Shown here: piece by piece, positions 22,565 through 31,702 of the stretch
Layout: each line of letters opens with the position of its first letter
Numbering within the stretch: position 1 is the stretch's first letter
NCBI GenBank assembly: GCA_028278545.1
Contig: JANQED010000019.1
Location: forward strand, 124,001-188,000
From: Anaerolineales bacterium
GTDB lineage: Bacteria; Chloroflexota; Anaerolineae; Anaerolineales; UBA11858
Direction: 5' to 3'
DNA: 64,000 nt
The notes under the pieces: generated by a model
Databases searched by the model: none
Told to the model about the DNA's origin: nothing
The model's input: only the letters and a program-made list of their open reading frames with translations
Translations under genes and position numbers: made by a program

Positions 22565-23257
22565 TCACTCCTCAACGACATAATCGAAAAACATAAAGGC
22601 GACTGCTACGAAAATCACATCATAGACGATCAGCAAGTTGATCCAAATGCTGATTTCATCCCAGGGCAAACCTTGCAGAAAACCACCGCTGGCCTTGACC
22701 GCCGCGATCATCACCGGCACTACCAGCGGGAACAACAAGATCGGCAGCAAGATATCTCGCGTGCGGGCCTGTACAGCCATCGTGGACAACAAGGTCCCTA
22801 CCGCCACATAGCCTATAGAGCCTAAAACAATCACCAGCAGCAAACCCGGGCGAAACAAGTTGATGTTATACAGGACACTGTAGATCGGCAAGACGATCAC
22901 TTCCACCACGAACATGAAGATCAAGTTGCCAATCGCTTTTCCGAAATAGATTGCGCTGCGATCTACGGGCGTCAACAGCAGTCCGTCCAGGCAGCCGCGG
23001 TCTTTCTCTGCCGCCATGGAGCGGTTGAGGCCCAGGGTGCCGGCAAAAGCAAAGGTCACCCACAAGACTCCCGATGTGACGCTGGCGCGGGCCCTGGCAT
23101 CCAACTCCAGGGCAAAGTTGAAGATCAGGATCACCAGCAAGGCGAAAACCAGCATGGCGGTGAGCAGTTCACGGCTGCGCCACTCCGCCGAAAGGTCCTT
23201 CCAAACCACGGCCCAGAGCGCACGGAAGAAGTTGGCAGGCTGCGAGTTGTTCTTCAC
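22565..23257 (-). CDS. ccmB: cytochrome c maturation ABC permease CcmB
   Basis: A 230-residue protein with six membrane helices and CcmB features: WKDLSAEWRSRELL at the N-terminus, WVTFAFAGTLGLNRSMAAEKDRG (split here at a conserved loop) and LLPILLFPLVVPVMIAA. With CcmA it forms the ABC part of the complex that frees CcmE from CcmC. It starts at GTG 23257, overlapping the ccmA stop by four bases. Confidence 0.92.
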   Translation of the reverse strand: MKNNSQPANFFRALWAVVWKDLSAEWRSRELLTAMLVFALLVILIFNFALELDARARASVTSGVLWVTFAFAGTLGLNRSMAAEKDRGCLDGLLLTPVDRSAIYFGKAIGNLIFMFVVEVIVLPIYSVLYNINLFRPGLLLVIVLGSIGYVAVGTLLSTMAVQARTRDILLPILLFPLVVPVMIAAVKASGGFLQGLPWDEISIWINLLIVYDVIFVAVAFMFFDYVVEE

Positions 23258-23964
23258 GCTTCACGCTTCCCCACCGCCTGGCGGTAGAAAGCCAGCAAAC
23301 GATCTGTGGTACCCATCTCATCACGATGGACAGAAGCGACGATCTTGCCCCGCGAGAGCACGTCAAAACGTGAAGCTAGGTCAGCGGCGCGGGCCAGGTC
23401 GTGGGATGTCATCACCACGGTGCGTCCGCGTGCAGCCACCTCACGCAGAACCGTATCCAGCATCACACAGGCATCTTGATCCAGGCCGGTGTGGGGTTCG
23501 TCGAAGAGCATCACATCGGGGTCATGCAAAACCGCCCGGCCGATGGCCAGCCGCTGCTGCATACCGCGAGAGAACGTCCGCACTAAATCCCGACGACGAG
23601 GGGAGAGACCAACCACCTCTAATACCTCAGCAATGCGGGTATCGAGATCAGGCACCGCATACATCCGCCCGTAAAAGCGTAGGTTTTCCTCAGCGGTCAG
23701 GTCGCCGTACAACAAAGGTAGATGCGAAACCACCCCAAGACGGCGGCGCACCGCGGATGCCTGAGCAGGTAAATGATAACCGGCGATGCGCACTTCACCC
23801 ATCACTGGGCGCGAGAGTGAAGCCAGGATGCGCAAAAAAGTGGTCTTGCCCGCCCCATTGGGGCCCAGCAAAGCCACGAACTCACCGCTTTCAACGTCAA
23901 AATCCAAACCGCGCAGTACGGTTTTGGGGCCGAAACGTTTGACTAGTTTGCGAACGGTGATCAT
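23254..23964 (-). CDS. ccmA: cytochrome c maturation ABC ATPase CcmA
   Basis: The 236-residue ATPase has Walker A GPNGAGKTT, signature SRGMQQRLAI, Walker B VMLFDEP followed by TGLDQ, and the H-loop TSHD. It is short, as is usual for CcmA, and is coupled to ccmB. The start is ATG 23964; an upstream in-frame codon at 23994 would add a Cys-rich leader not seen in the family. Confidence 0.9.
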   Translation of the reverse strand: MITVRKLVKRFGPKTVLRGLDFDVESGEFVALLGPNGAGKTTFLRILASLSRPVMGEVRIAGYHLPAQASAVRRRLGVVSHLPLLYGDLTAEENLRFYGRMYAVPDLDTRIAEVLEVVGLSPRRRDLVRTFSRGMQQRLAIGRAVLHDPDVMLFDEPHTGLDQDACVMLDTVLREVAARGRTVVMTSHDLARAADLASRFDVLSRGKIVASVHRDEMGTTDRLLAFYRQAVGKREA

Positions 23965-24041
23965 ATGCTTGGGTAAACAGGTACACAAGGACACAAGACA
24001 ACAACTTGTCTACCTGTCTACTTGTATACCCACACACTTCC

Positions 24042-25970
24042 CTACTCCACATCCATCAATTCTTTCAACCTTGTCTTCAAAACCTCCCGGCGTTCACGGT
24101 ACGCCCCCTCCGGCAGATCACCCGACCGATACAAGTCATCCAGGGCGATGATGGCGTCCATTAATTCCTCTGGCGTCTCAGCAACGGTGGGCACATCACC
24201 GCCTTCGGCCTCTTCATCAACCCACTCATCCTCATCGATGCGGTTGCGCTGCCAAAGATAGATACCTGCGCCGATGAGAACCACGCCCAAAGCACCCAAC
24301 CCGATCATCAAATTAGTAGTCGTGTCCGCACCGGTCGCTGATGACTCCCCGGAAGGCAGCCTGGGGGTGCCGGAGAGGCTGAAGTCCAGCGTTTTGCCAG
24401 CTTTGAGACCGCCGGAATTATACGTCCGATAGGGGATTCCTTCGAAATCGCGCGAGCCGCCATCCTGAAGCTGATCCCCCTTTAGCTTCACGCCATCTTC
24501 CGGGGCGATGATGATCGCTGCGGTCGTGTCCACCGGCACAGGGATGGAAAGATCGACCCTCTTTCTATCGTAGGGCATCTCGAAGGCAAAGGTCACTTCG
24601 TAAGGCTCGGCGGATGGGCGCACGCTGCCTATGCCAAAGCCAGTGGGGGTCTGTAAAAGGCGAAGCTGCATGCTCTCCTGAACTTCAAGATTGAGAGCAC
24701 CTTCGGGGAGCACAAACTCGATCACCACGTCACCATCTGGGGCCACGACCGTCTGTCCACTGTTGTTTGAGAGCAGCGCCAACTCAATCACCTGAACGGA
24801 ACCTGGGCTTATAAAATCAAAGAAAATATGCAATCGCTCGATCACCAACCCCGAAGTGTCGGTGGTAGAGTCGAAAATCATCAGATTCAGGTTCGCATCC
24901 GTAGAATCGTCCGTGATCTGGGTCATACTGGAGCCATAAGCCACCTGCTCATGCTCCGTCGTGGCCAGGTAGACTCGCCCCACAGGCATAGGGACCTCTT
25001 CAAAAATCGCCAACCCCTCTTCGGGAAGCGTGGAGATTTCGGTAAAGGCTTCTTCCATGCCGTCATAACCATGCAAGACGATATCGGCTCCCACAGGGAG
25101 ATCACCACCAGAGCCGTTGACGACCTGAACGAAAACTGTTCCGACCCCTTCAACAGGAACCTCAGCGGATGTTTCCGCGGGCTGAGGCGTACTCGTAGGG
25201 GATACTGCCCCCTCAGGGGTGGCGTCTGATTCTCCCTCCTCGGAGGGAGTAGCCAGCTGCGGGGTAGAAAAAGTCAAAGAGCGCAGGAAAGCCGTCAGGG
25301 ACCAGAGATCGTCCTCACTCAAATCGGTAAAGGCGTGCATCTCGCCCATGCCGTCATAGATGGACTGGTAAAAGTCAGCCGCCGATTTATAGCCCATAAA
25401 GGCCTGGTCGGTGAAATCGATGGGCGAGGCAGCAAGCTCACCCGCGTCCGGCCCATCACCCTGGCCGCGTTCACCATGGCAGGAAGCGCACTGATCGGCA
25501 TAGAGAGCCTGACCTTGAGACAGTTCCCCGTCAGATGTGCTCAACGAGAAAACATAGGCGATCACATCCCAGCGCTGCGGCACCGAGAGACTCTTAAAAG
25601 GCGGCATATAGCGCTCGATATTGCCGTTTGCCACCATCAGATACCAATCGGTGGGCGTGGCCTGGCGCGAGAGTTCGATACTCCCAATAGCAGTTACGGG
25701 GTTGGGCAAACCAGCCGCATCCGGCCCATCTCCTAGGCCTCCAGAGCCATGACAAGGAGCGCACTTCTCGGCGTAAATAGGCGCACCGCGCGCCGGATCG
25801 GGTGGTAGAACTGGGAAAACCAGTTGTTCTGTTGAGGAGGTAGCTTGCGATGCCGTTGGCATCTCAGCGCCAGGGGGCGGCGTAATATCTTCAGAAAAGG
25901 AGATGCAGCCGGTGATGGCGATTAGAATGAACGGAAAGATGAGATAACGAAGGGCAAATCGTTTTAGCAT
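24042..25970 (-). CDS. membrane-anchored diheme cytochrome c lipoprotein
   Basis: The 642-residue protein has a lipoprotein signal (ILIAITGC), then two cytochrome c domains with CAPCH (about residue 70) and CASCH (about 160), each with MPP- or GMGEMHAF-type distal Met candidates. A Thr/Pro linker follows, then a beta-rich domain (about 275-560), a membrane helix (about 575-597) and a cytoplasmic tail with an LDDLYRSGDLPEGAYRERRE helix pair like SHOCT or CcmI domains. It would carry electrons on the outer surface and report to or bind something inside. It lies inside the Ccm cluster, between ccmA and the zinc-ribbon gene, so it may be a main client of the maturation system. ATG 25970 is preferred over TTG 25979. 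Confidence 0.85.
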   Translation of the reverse strand: MLKRFALRYLIFPFILIAITGCISFSEDITPPPGAEMPTASQATSSTEQLVFPVLPPDPARGAPIYAEKCAPCHGSGGLGDGPDAAGLPNPVTAIGSIELSRQATPTDWYLMVANGNIERYMPPFKSLSVPQRWDVIAYVFSLSTSDGELSQGQALYADQCASCHGERGQGDGPDAGELAASPIDFTDQAFMGYKSAADFYQSIYDGMGEMHAFTDLSEDDLWSLTAFLRSLTFSTPQLATPSEEGESDATPEGAVSPTSTPQPAETSAEVPVEGVGTVFVQVVNGSGGDLPVGADIVLHGYDGMEEAFTEISTLPEEGLAIFEEVPMPVGRVYLATTEHEQVAYGSSMTQITDDSTDANLNLMIFDSTTDTSGLVIERLHIFFDFISPGSVQVIELALLSNNSGQTVVAPDGDVVIEFVLPEGALNLEVQESMQLRLLQTPTGFGIGSVRPSAEPYEVTFAFEMPYDRKRVDLSIPVPVDTTAAIIIAPEDGVKLKGDQLQDGGSRDFEGIPYRTYNSGGLKAGKTLDFSLSGTPRLPSGESSATGADTTTNLMIGLGALGVVLIGAGIYLWQRNRIDEDEWVDEEAEGGDVPTVAETPEELMDAIIALDDLYRSGDLPEGAYRERREVLKTRLKELMDVE

Positions 25971-26033
25971 AACAATCAAGGTGGAGTAATCAGCTTACAG
26001 AGATGGCGTCAGGGATAGGGGAAGCGAGACGCC

Positions 26034-26516
26034 TCACGACAATGCCCTTCCACACTTGGGGCAGAAGCGGTCGTTTTGGACTACGGGGCCGCCGCACTGG
26101 GGACAAAAGCCCCCCGATTTCTCCTGGCGTTCCCGACGGCGCGCCGCAATGACGGCTTCGAGATCATCGTCCGGGTTCACAGCCCCAGCCTCGAGGGCGG
26201 TCTCCAGGCGCGCGCTGGCAGAATCTACCGCCGGTACACCCTGGTATTCATCAAGCTGACGCAGCACCTCCGCGCCACGCTGGACAAGCTGTCCACGCCT
26301 GAGAGGGTAAGCCTCAGCCGGGATCTTGCCCAAAGTGTGGTCGAAATCCAACTCAGAGATGGCGGTGAGGATTCGATCCCGCTCGGCCAAGAGAGCAGAA
26401 AACTCGCTCTCAAGGGGTTGGCTGGTGGTTGACTCACGATCGTACAGCGGTCGGCCGATGTAGAGTACTGTGAGGATGAAAAGGGCAAGAATGAGAAGAA
26501 CAGAGCCTATATCCAT
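26034..26516 (-). CDS. CcmI-like membrane protein with C-terminal zinc ribbon
   Basis: The 160-residue protein has an N-terminal membrane helix (3-21), then a helical segment (ERDRILTAISELDFDHTLGKIPAEAY) that resembles the start of the CcmI family. It ends in a zinc ribbon with two CxxC pairs (FCPQCGGPVVQNDRFCPKCG). CcmI chaperones apocytochrome in proteobacteria. The zinc ribbon is an unusual addition, and the usual TPR domain is absent. Its place between the thioredoxin and cytochrome genes fits an apocytochrome-handling role, which is inferred. Confidence 0.7.
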   Translation of the reverse strand: MDIGSVLLILALFILTVLYIGRPLYDRESTTSQPLESEFSALLAERDRILTAISELDFDHTLGKIPAEAYPLRRGQLVQRGAEVLRQLDEYQGVPAVDSASARLETALEAGAVNPDDDLEAVIAARRRERQEKSGGFCPQCGGPVVQNDRFCPKCGRALS

Positions 26517-26627
26517 GTTTGTCTTTCAAACGACGAGTTGATGGTTGCAAGTCTCCGGCTTAGAATCTAATTGCAAATTCGCTCGGACCGTTCGCCACCG
26601 CGGGCCGAAGCAATTTAGGGAGAGCTC

Positions 26628-27200
26628 TTATTGTCCCAGTAAGGGGTCGATCACCGCCGTGATTTGTGATAGAGATGTAAACGGCCCAATTTGAGTGTGG
26701 CTCAGCACACCGTCCTGGTCGATGATATACGTTTCGGGCACACCGCGAATGCGAAACGCCTGGGAGATGCGCGTGCCTAAATCGGCCCCATTAGGATAAC
26801 TGATATTGAACTTATTCAAATAAGCCATCGCCTCAGGTTCGGTGTCGACATAATCAACGCCCAAGAACAGAACATCGCCGCGCGCCTGGTAATACTGCCA
26901 GGCGGTCTCCAAGTCGGCGGCTTCTTGCTCACAAGGCTTACACCAGGAAGCCCAAAAATTGAGCACAATCACTTTGCCCGCCAGATCCGCAGAGTCGATT
27001 TCCTGGCCGTCGAAGGTGGTCAGCACAAATGCAGGTGCTTTCTGCCCCGGCCCAACCGGGCCTTGCTGCGTGCGCCTCAAGCCCAGGGCCAGCAATGTCA
27101 ACAAAATCAGCAAGCCTCCCCAAACAGCCATGCGCCCCCATTTGGGGCCGCCAGATGTTTGAGTCTCTTCAGCAACTGTCTTGTCTTCAACTTCGGTCAT
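26628..27200 (-). CDS. TlpA/CcmG-like thiol-disulfide oxidoreductase
   Basis: The 190-residue protein has an N-terminal membrane anchor (about 25-42) and an extracytoplasmic thioredoxin fold with active site WASWCKPC, then GVDYVDTEPEAM, the cis-Pro region RGVPETYIID and IGPFTSL. CcmG/TlpA/ResA proteins keep the CxxCH thiols reduced before heme attachment. GGAG six bases before ATG 27200 marks the start. It sits just after ccmH, the standard partner. Confidence 0.9.
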   Translation of the reverse strand: MTEVEDKTVAEETQTSGGPKWGRMAVWGGLLILLTLLALGLRRTQQGPVGPGQKAPAFVLTTFDGQEIDSADLAGKVIVLNFWASWCKPCEQEAADLETAWQYYQARGDVLFLGVDYVDTEPEAMAYLNKFNISYPNGADLGTRISQAFRIRGVPETYIIDQDGVLSHTQIGPFTSLSQITAVIDPLLGQ

Positions 27201-27250
27201 GATTACTCCAAGGGGTTCAGCAACCAGAAGTCTGGAAACCGGCCGCAAGG

Positions 27251-27787
27251 TCACTGCTGACTGCGGCGTAACTCCTCCTCCAGGCGCGCCACATAGTCAT
27301 CAGGCAGTATATCCTCACCCTGTTGGGGTGGCTCATCAGCAACTGCTACCGGTTCGATCTGCCGCCAACTCTGCAAGCCGCGATAGAGGATATACGCCCC
27401 AGCAAGAAAAGCGATCGGCGGTACAACATAGACCAACCAATTGAGTCCCTGGCGCGGCGGCTCCGCAAGCACGCGCGCGCCGTATTGATCGACAAAATAC
27501 GCTTTGATCTCTGCTTCACTCCAGCCTTCGTTCAATTTCTCGCGGATCAAGGCCCGCCATTGCGCGCAGGCCTGCGTACCACAAACGTCCAGGGGGACAT
27601 TCTCGCACACCGGGCAGTACATCTCTCTAGCGATGGCGTTGACTTCATCATCGGTAGGCGCGTCGGGGTCAGTATCTTGAGCCAGAGCCGCGCCAGGAAC
27701 GAGGAGCGCAAAAAAAACGGCCATCAAGAAGACCAAGCGCATGATGGATAGCAAATTAACCATTGTCAATCGAGAATAACGCATCAT
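27251..27787 (-). CDS. ccmH: cytochrome c maturation protein CcmH
   Basis: The 178-residue protein has a signal or anchor helix, then the CcmH motif YCPVCENVPLDVCGTQAC. The first CxxC pair is the canonical redox pair; two extra Cys further along are typical of non-proteobacterial forms. The C-terminal part has a membrane helix (about 118-138) and an acidic/Glu-rich tail. CcmH reduces apocytochrome with CcmG and binds CcmF. I prefer ATG 27787 (GAGAAGCA upstream); ATG three bases later is equally possible. Confidence 0.88.
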   Translation of the reverse strand: MMRYSRLTMVNLLSIMRLVFLMAVFFALLVPGAALAQDTDPDAPTDDEVNAIAREMYCPVCENVPLDVCGTQACAQWRALIREKLNEGWSEAEIKAYFVDQYGARVLAEPPRQGLNWLVYVVPPIAFLAGAYILYRGLQSWRQIEPVAVADEPPQQGEDILPDDYVARLEEELRRSQQ

Positions 27788-27836
27788 TGCTTCTCTTTGA
27801 TCTCTGCGAGGGCGCATGAGCTTCTGATGTTCAACG

Positions 27837-29894
27837 CTAAGCCTTCGCTGGCACAGAAGCTCTTTTACGATTCCGCGCCGGCACGGGATCGGTATCTGCC
27901 TCCGGCCAAGCAGCTATAAGCGTGCCGAAGATAAACACCCAGGAACCCATCCACATCCATTTCACCAGCGGGTTATGGTAAACCTTGAAAGTAGCACTGT
28001 TTGTGCTGATCTCTTCCCAATCCACTAACAGCACATAGAAGTCATCCTCGATGGTGCTGCGCACGCCGGGGATTGTCATGGGCTGTTGAGAATCATAGAA
28101 GAAATCGCGGCGGGGATATAATTCGCCCACCGGCTTGCCGTTCTTGTTGACACTGACCACCGCGCGGGCCACATTGCGGCCATCCGGGGCGTCAAAGACT
28201 GCCAGCGACTGATAGCTCATCGTGTACTCACCGAGAGTCAGGCTTTCGCCCTGGCTCAAAGTGCCCTGGGTTTCACTTTGGAAGATCTCGATGCCGATGA
28301 TCCCAATCGCCAGCATCGCCATACTCAAGTGGATGATATACCCGCCGTAGCGGCGCCGATTGCGCTTGACCAGCTCCCAAAGCGCGACGAAGAAGCTCTC
28401 TCCATGTCGTTTGCCGCGTGCCAGAGCACCGCGCCAGTACTCATATAGGGTCACTGCGATCACCAAAGCTGTCAAGAAGATGCCAATCAAGGCATAAGGG
28501 TTGACAATCCCTGCCGCGATGACCGCCAGAACAGCAACAATCGCGACCACAGCGGGCTTCCAGACAGCGCGTCCCAAGGTCTTGATGGTCGAATGACCCC
28601 AGGCAGAAAGCGGGGCAATGGCCATCAGCAACAGCAGCCCGGCCATCAGGGGGCCGTTAGCGCGCTCATAGAACGGCGGGCCGACGGTCACTTTTTGGCC
28701 CGTGAAAAGTTCAGAGATCAGAGGGAAAATCACCCCCCAGAAACAAACCACCAAAATACCAATAAAGAGCAAGTTATTAAGAAGGAACAAAGCTTCCCTG
28801 GAGAGCATAGAGGTCATCTCCGCTTTGGCTTTGAGGTCATTCCAACGGTGCAGCAGCAAACTCAACGAGGTAACGAAAGTCAGGCCGATGAAACCAAAGA
28901 ACAGGGGGCCAACGGCACTTTGAGCAAAAGCGTGTACGGAGGAAAGCACGCCCGAGCGGGTCAGGAAGGTGCCGAAAATCACCAGGGAATAGGTCAGGAT
29001 GACCAGCACCATATTCCATTGCTTGAGCATACCGCGTTTTTCCTGGATCATCACCGAGTGCAGGAAGGCCGTCCCCGTCAACCAGGGCATAAAGGCGGCG
29101 ATCTCTACGGGGTCCCAACCCCAATAGCCACCCCAGCCAAGCACATCATAGGCCCAACGCCCCCCCAACACCAACCCCAGTGACAGGAACATCCAGGCCC
29201 ACAAAGTCCAGCGGCGGGTGAGACGAATCCAGCGGTCATCGGTGCGACCGGTGACCAAGGCAGCGACGGCGAAGGCATACGGGATCACAAAAGACACAAA
29301 TCCCAGATACAACATTGGGGGATGAATGATCATCCCAGGATGCCTAAGGAGAGGGTTCAAACCCTGCCCATCACGGGGATAGAACAGGCTCGAACCCGCG
29401 GGTTGGAACATCTTCTCCACCACCTGCCCCGAGGGGAACTGCCACAGACGAGTGAAAGGGTTCTCCACAAAGATGTTCAGAGCCAGGAAGAAAGCCAGGG
29501 TAGTCAAAGAGACCACGATCACCCAGGGTAGAAACTCACGGTCGCGATCCCATTTCCGCAGGGTCACCGCGGAGGCGAACGCCGACATCAACCAGGACCA
29601 GAAAACCAACGAACCCGCCTGCCCACCCCATAATGCCGTAATCTTGAGATACATGGGCATGCTGCGGCTGGTCACACTGGCGACATATTCCACCTCGTAA
29701 TGATCAGTCACCAATAAAACGACAATGCTCAAGGCCGAGAGGCTGAGCAGGGGGAAGGTCAATAACATGCCGTTCCGGGCGCTGTCCACCCAGGCAGGTT
29801 TGTTTTGGCGCATACCATAATAAGCCGCGCCAACTCCGTATAAAGAAACCAAAAAGGTGATGATTAACGCGCCATAACCAAAATTGGCAATCAT
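27837..29894 (-). CDS. ccmF: heme lyase CcmF
   Basis: CcmF joins heme from CcmE to apocytochrome. The 685-residue protein has about fifteen membrane helices and the WWD-type heme-binding motif GWGGYWGWDPVEIAAFM. Histidines that would be heme ligands are visible at RHPGMIIHPPMLY, FLHSVM and IIHLSMAML. The C-terminal periplasmic domain before the last helix (about 540-650) is typical. GGAG precedes ATG 29894. It follows ccmE closely. Confidence 0.94.
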   Translation of the reverse strand: MIANFGYGALIITFLVSLYGVGAAYYGMRQNKPAWVDSARNGMLLTFPLLSLSALSIVVLLVTDHYEVEYVASVTSRSMPMYLKITALWGGQAGSLVFWSWLMSAFASAVTLRKWDRDREFLPWVIVVSLTTLAFFLALNIFVENPFTRLWQFPSGQVVEKMFQPAGSSLFYPRDGQGLNPLLRHPGMIIHPPMLYLGFVSFVIPYAFAVAALVTGRTDDRWIRLTRRWTLWAWMFLSLGLVLGGRWAYDVLGWGGYWGWDPVEIAAFMPWLTGTAFLHSVMIQEKRGMLKQWNMVLVILTYSLVIFGTFLTRSGVLSSVHAFAQSAVGPLFFGFIGLTFVTSLSLLLHRWNDLKAKAEMTSMLSREALFLLNNLLFIGILVVCFWGVIFPLISELFTGQKVTVGPPFYERANGPLMAGLLLLMAIAPLSAWGHSTIKTLGRAVWKPAVVAIVAVLAVIAAGIVNPYALIGIFLTALVIAVTLYEYWRGALARGKRHGESFFVALWELVKRNRRRYGGYIIHLSMAMLAIGIIGIEIFQSETQGTLSQGESLTLGEYTMSYQSLAVFDAPDGRNVARAVVSVNKNGKPVGELYPRRDFFYDSQQPMTIPGVRSTIEDDFYVLLVDWEEISTNSATFKVYHNPLVKWMWMGSWVFIFGTLIAAWPEADTDPVPARNRKRASVPAKA

Positions 29895-29987
29895 ATTAAT
29901 GCAGCTCCGATGGGAAGTACCAGTTTTTAGTATTCAATGTCAGCATGCAGTTCACGAAATAGGATTCTGCTCGTTAGCTGCTAGCTG

Positions 29988-30497
29988 TCAGCCGCTGGCC
30001 TGCTCTGGCACTGCTTCCTCGTACTTGGTCGGGCATTTGAGCAACAGTTCATCCGCATAGAACACGCCATCCGCACCCAGGCGTCCGGTTATGATCGCCT
30101 GCGCTTCATGCTGCAAGAGATCGGGGATAGCGCCCTCGTAAACCACAGACAAACGCGAACGGTTGGGGTCTGATACGGCGACGTGCAAAGCCTTGGCCAG
30201 CCCGCCTTGCGCCTCAAGTTCGTCGTTGTCACCGGGGATATGCGCCACAGTGAAGGATAACGTCAGGCTTTCGCGGTCGTATTCGATGCTATCGCCGATC
30301 ACCGCGCCGGAAATGCGTAAATCACGGTCGAGGACCTCCTCACCTTTGGCGACAACCTCATCAATGGTCAGAAAATACTGCGCGCTGGCCTGAGTTGATG
30401 ATGCGATCAGATAGATCACCGCAGCCACGATCAGGGCACCACCAATGATGAATTTCATTCTGTTCGAAGAACCTCTTTGCGGGGTTGTTTCTTCCAT
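29988..30497 (-). CDS. ccmE: heme chaperone CcmE, Cys-type (CxxxY)
   Basis: The 169-residue protein has an N-terminal anchor (about 15-35), an OB-fold domain, and the C-terminal motif LLKCPTKYEE. In E. coli CcmE the corresponding heme-binding residue is His (HxxxY); here it is Cys. Cys-type CcmE is known from 'system I*' in archaea and deltaproteobacteria, where CcmH is reported absent, but CcmH is present here. AGGAG six bases before ATG 30497 sets the start. Confidence 0.9.
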   Translation of the reverse strand: MEETTPQRGSSNRMKFIIGGALIVAAVIYLIASSTQASAQYFLTIDEVVAKGEEVLDRDLRISGAVIGDSIEYDRESLTLSFTVAHIPGDNDELEAQGGLAKALHVAVSDPNRSRLSVVYEGAIPDLLQHEAQAIITGRLGADGVFYADELLLKCPTKYEEAVPEQASG

Positions 30498-30673
30498 CTC
30501 GTTCTCCTGAATAATCCACAAGTGGGAATGTCTCTAGCACTAAATTGTCATTACAAATAATCCGCCGGTATATTTTGTCACAATGAGATTAATGCACGGT
30601 GAGTAAGCGGGGAATATCCTATGAGAGAGCCTCGCCCTTCGCCTCGCTGGGCGGTTCTACGACCGGCGCGCAA

Positions 30674-30698
30674 AGCCGGGCACACAGGATGCCCGGCT
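30674..30698. terminator. GC-rich hairpin downstream of zinc-ribbon gene
   Basis: AGCCGGGCA (30674-30682) pairs with TGCCCGGCT (30690-30698). There is no strong T-run on either strand, so this is at best a weak terminator for the minus-strand gene ending at 30732. Confidence 0.35.
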
Positions 30699-30731
30699 CT
30701 AGTATGCAAATATGTTGTTCGCGGTTAAATT

Positions 30732-31658
30732 TTATGTTGGGCGCAAACGCGTCCCGCAAGTGCGGCAGAAACGGTCTCCGGAGGCGGCGCGCTTGCCGCA
30801 TTGATGACAATAAACCCCACTGTTCACATTCTCATCAAAAGCCTCTTGTCGACCGGATGCCGCTCGGCGGCCGCGGCTGGTGCGTTTGGGCTCAGAGATA
30901 TCCTGCCCAGATCGCCAATACCAGAAGATTCCCCCTACCACCAAGAACACCCCAAATCCGCCCAATATCCAGGGGAGCAGCGTCAGCAGACTGATATCCG
31001 CGCGCCCCTGGGTCGTCTCAGCAATGGGGGCGCTGGGCTGAACCTGAAAACTCTCGATGCTCAAGGCGTCGTTGGACTTTTGGTAATCCACCTTGACGGA
31101 GAAAGCATCTCCGGCGGAGGGCGCGCCGATCTCCATGACATAGTATTGCAACCCATCAGAGCCTGGTTCGAACTCGCCCAAATCCGGCTCGATGCTCATC
31201 TGAAGCGCCCCAAGAGGCTGCTGCACCAGGACGATCATCGATTCAACATCATACTCCCCTACCCAGACAAACTCGAAATGCCGGGCCTGATCGCGTTTCT
31301 CTAATTGCGGGTCGTAATATTCCAATTGGATCTCTGGTGCCGTAGCAGTGATCGTCACGTAGGCCCATCGCTCCTCAATCTGACGTTCATACATGGCATT
31401 CAGCAGGGCACCATCGGGTTGACGGACCGCCACCGCGTTGGGCTCTCCAGCAGCGGCTGGGATGCGGAAGGTCACATCGACAGGAAGAGTCACATCCGCT
31501 GCCAAACTCGCCCGGAAGATCACCAGCATCTCTGGGCGGTCGTATTCCGGCCATAAATCTATTTGCAGATGGGCGAGTCGTACATCACTCTGCGCCCGAG
31601 CGCCAACGGGAAGCAAAAGCACGACCCAAACAATCAACAACACATACCGCTTTAACAT
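30732..31658 (-). CDS. membrane protein with extracytoplasmic beta domain and C-terminal zinc ribbon
   Basis: The 308-residue protein has a Sec signal peptide (cleavage after GARA), a beta-rich extracytoplasmic region (about 25-225), one membrane helix (about 230-250), then an Arg-rich stretch and a zinc ribbon (YCHQCGKRAASGDRFCRTCG). Its beta region resembles in style the domain of the cytochrome at 24042-25970 (both list strands on 'IDL' and 'DVTLPVDV' type pattern), but I could not align them firmly. GAGGT precedes ATG 31658. It stands first in the Ccm direction and may be part of that operon. Function unknown. Confidence 0.68.
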   Translation of the reverse strand: MLKRYVLLIVWVVLLLPVGARAQSDVRLAHLQIDLWPEYDRPEMLVIFRASLAADVTLPVDVTFRIPAAAGEPNAVAVRQPDGALLNAMYERQIEERWAYVTITATAPEIQLEYYDPQLEKRDQARHFEFVWVGEYDVESMIVLVQQPLGALQMSIEPDLGEFEPGSDGLQYYVMEIGAPSAGDAFSVKVDYQKSNDALSIESFQVQPSAPIAETTQGRADISLLTLLPWILGGFGVFLVVGGIFWYWRSGQDISEPKRTSRGRRAASGRQEAFDENVNSGVYCHQCGKRAASGDRFCRTCGTRLRPT

Positions 31659-31702
31659 TATTCCTACCTCATAAAAGGACTTCAGCCAAACATCTTACCA
31701 CA

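Noticed and set aside
23016..23942. Long plus-strand open frame (308 codons) opposite ccmB and ccmA
   Set aside because: It is Arg/Pro-rich, has no recognisable domain or good ribosome site and lies opposite two conserved genes; it is an antisense frame.
28593..29183. Plus-strand frame opposite ccmF
   Set aside because: Low-complexity Gln/Lys/Gly-rich translation opposite a well-conserved gene.
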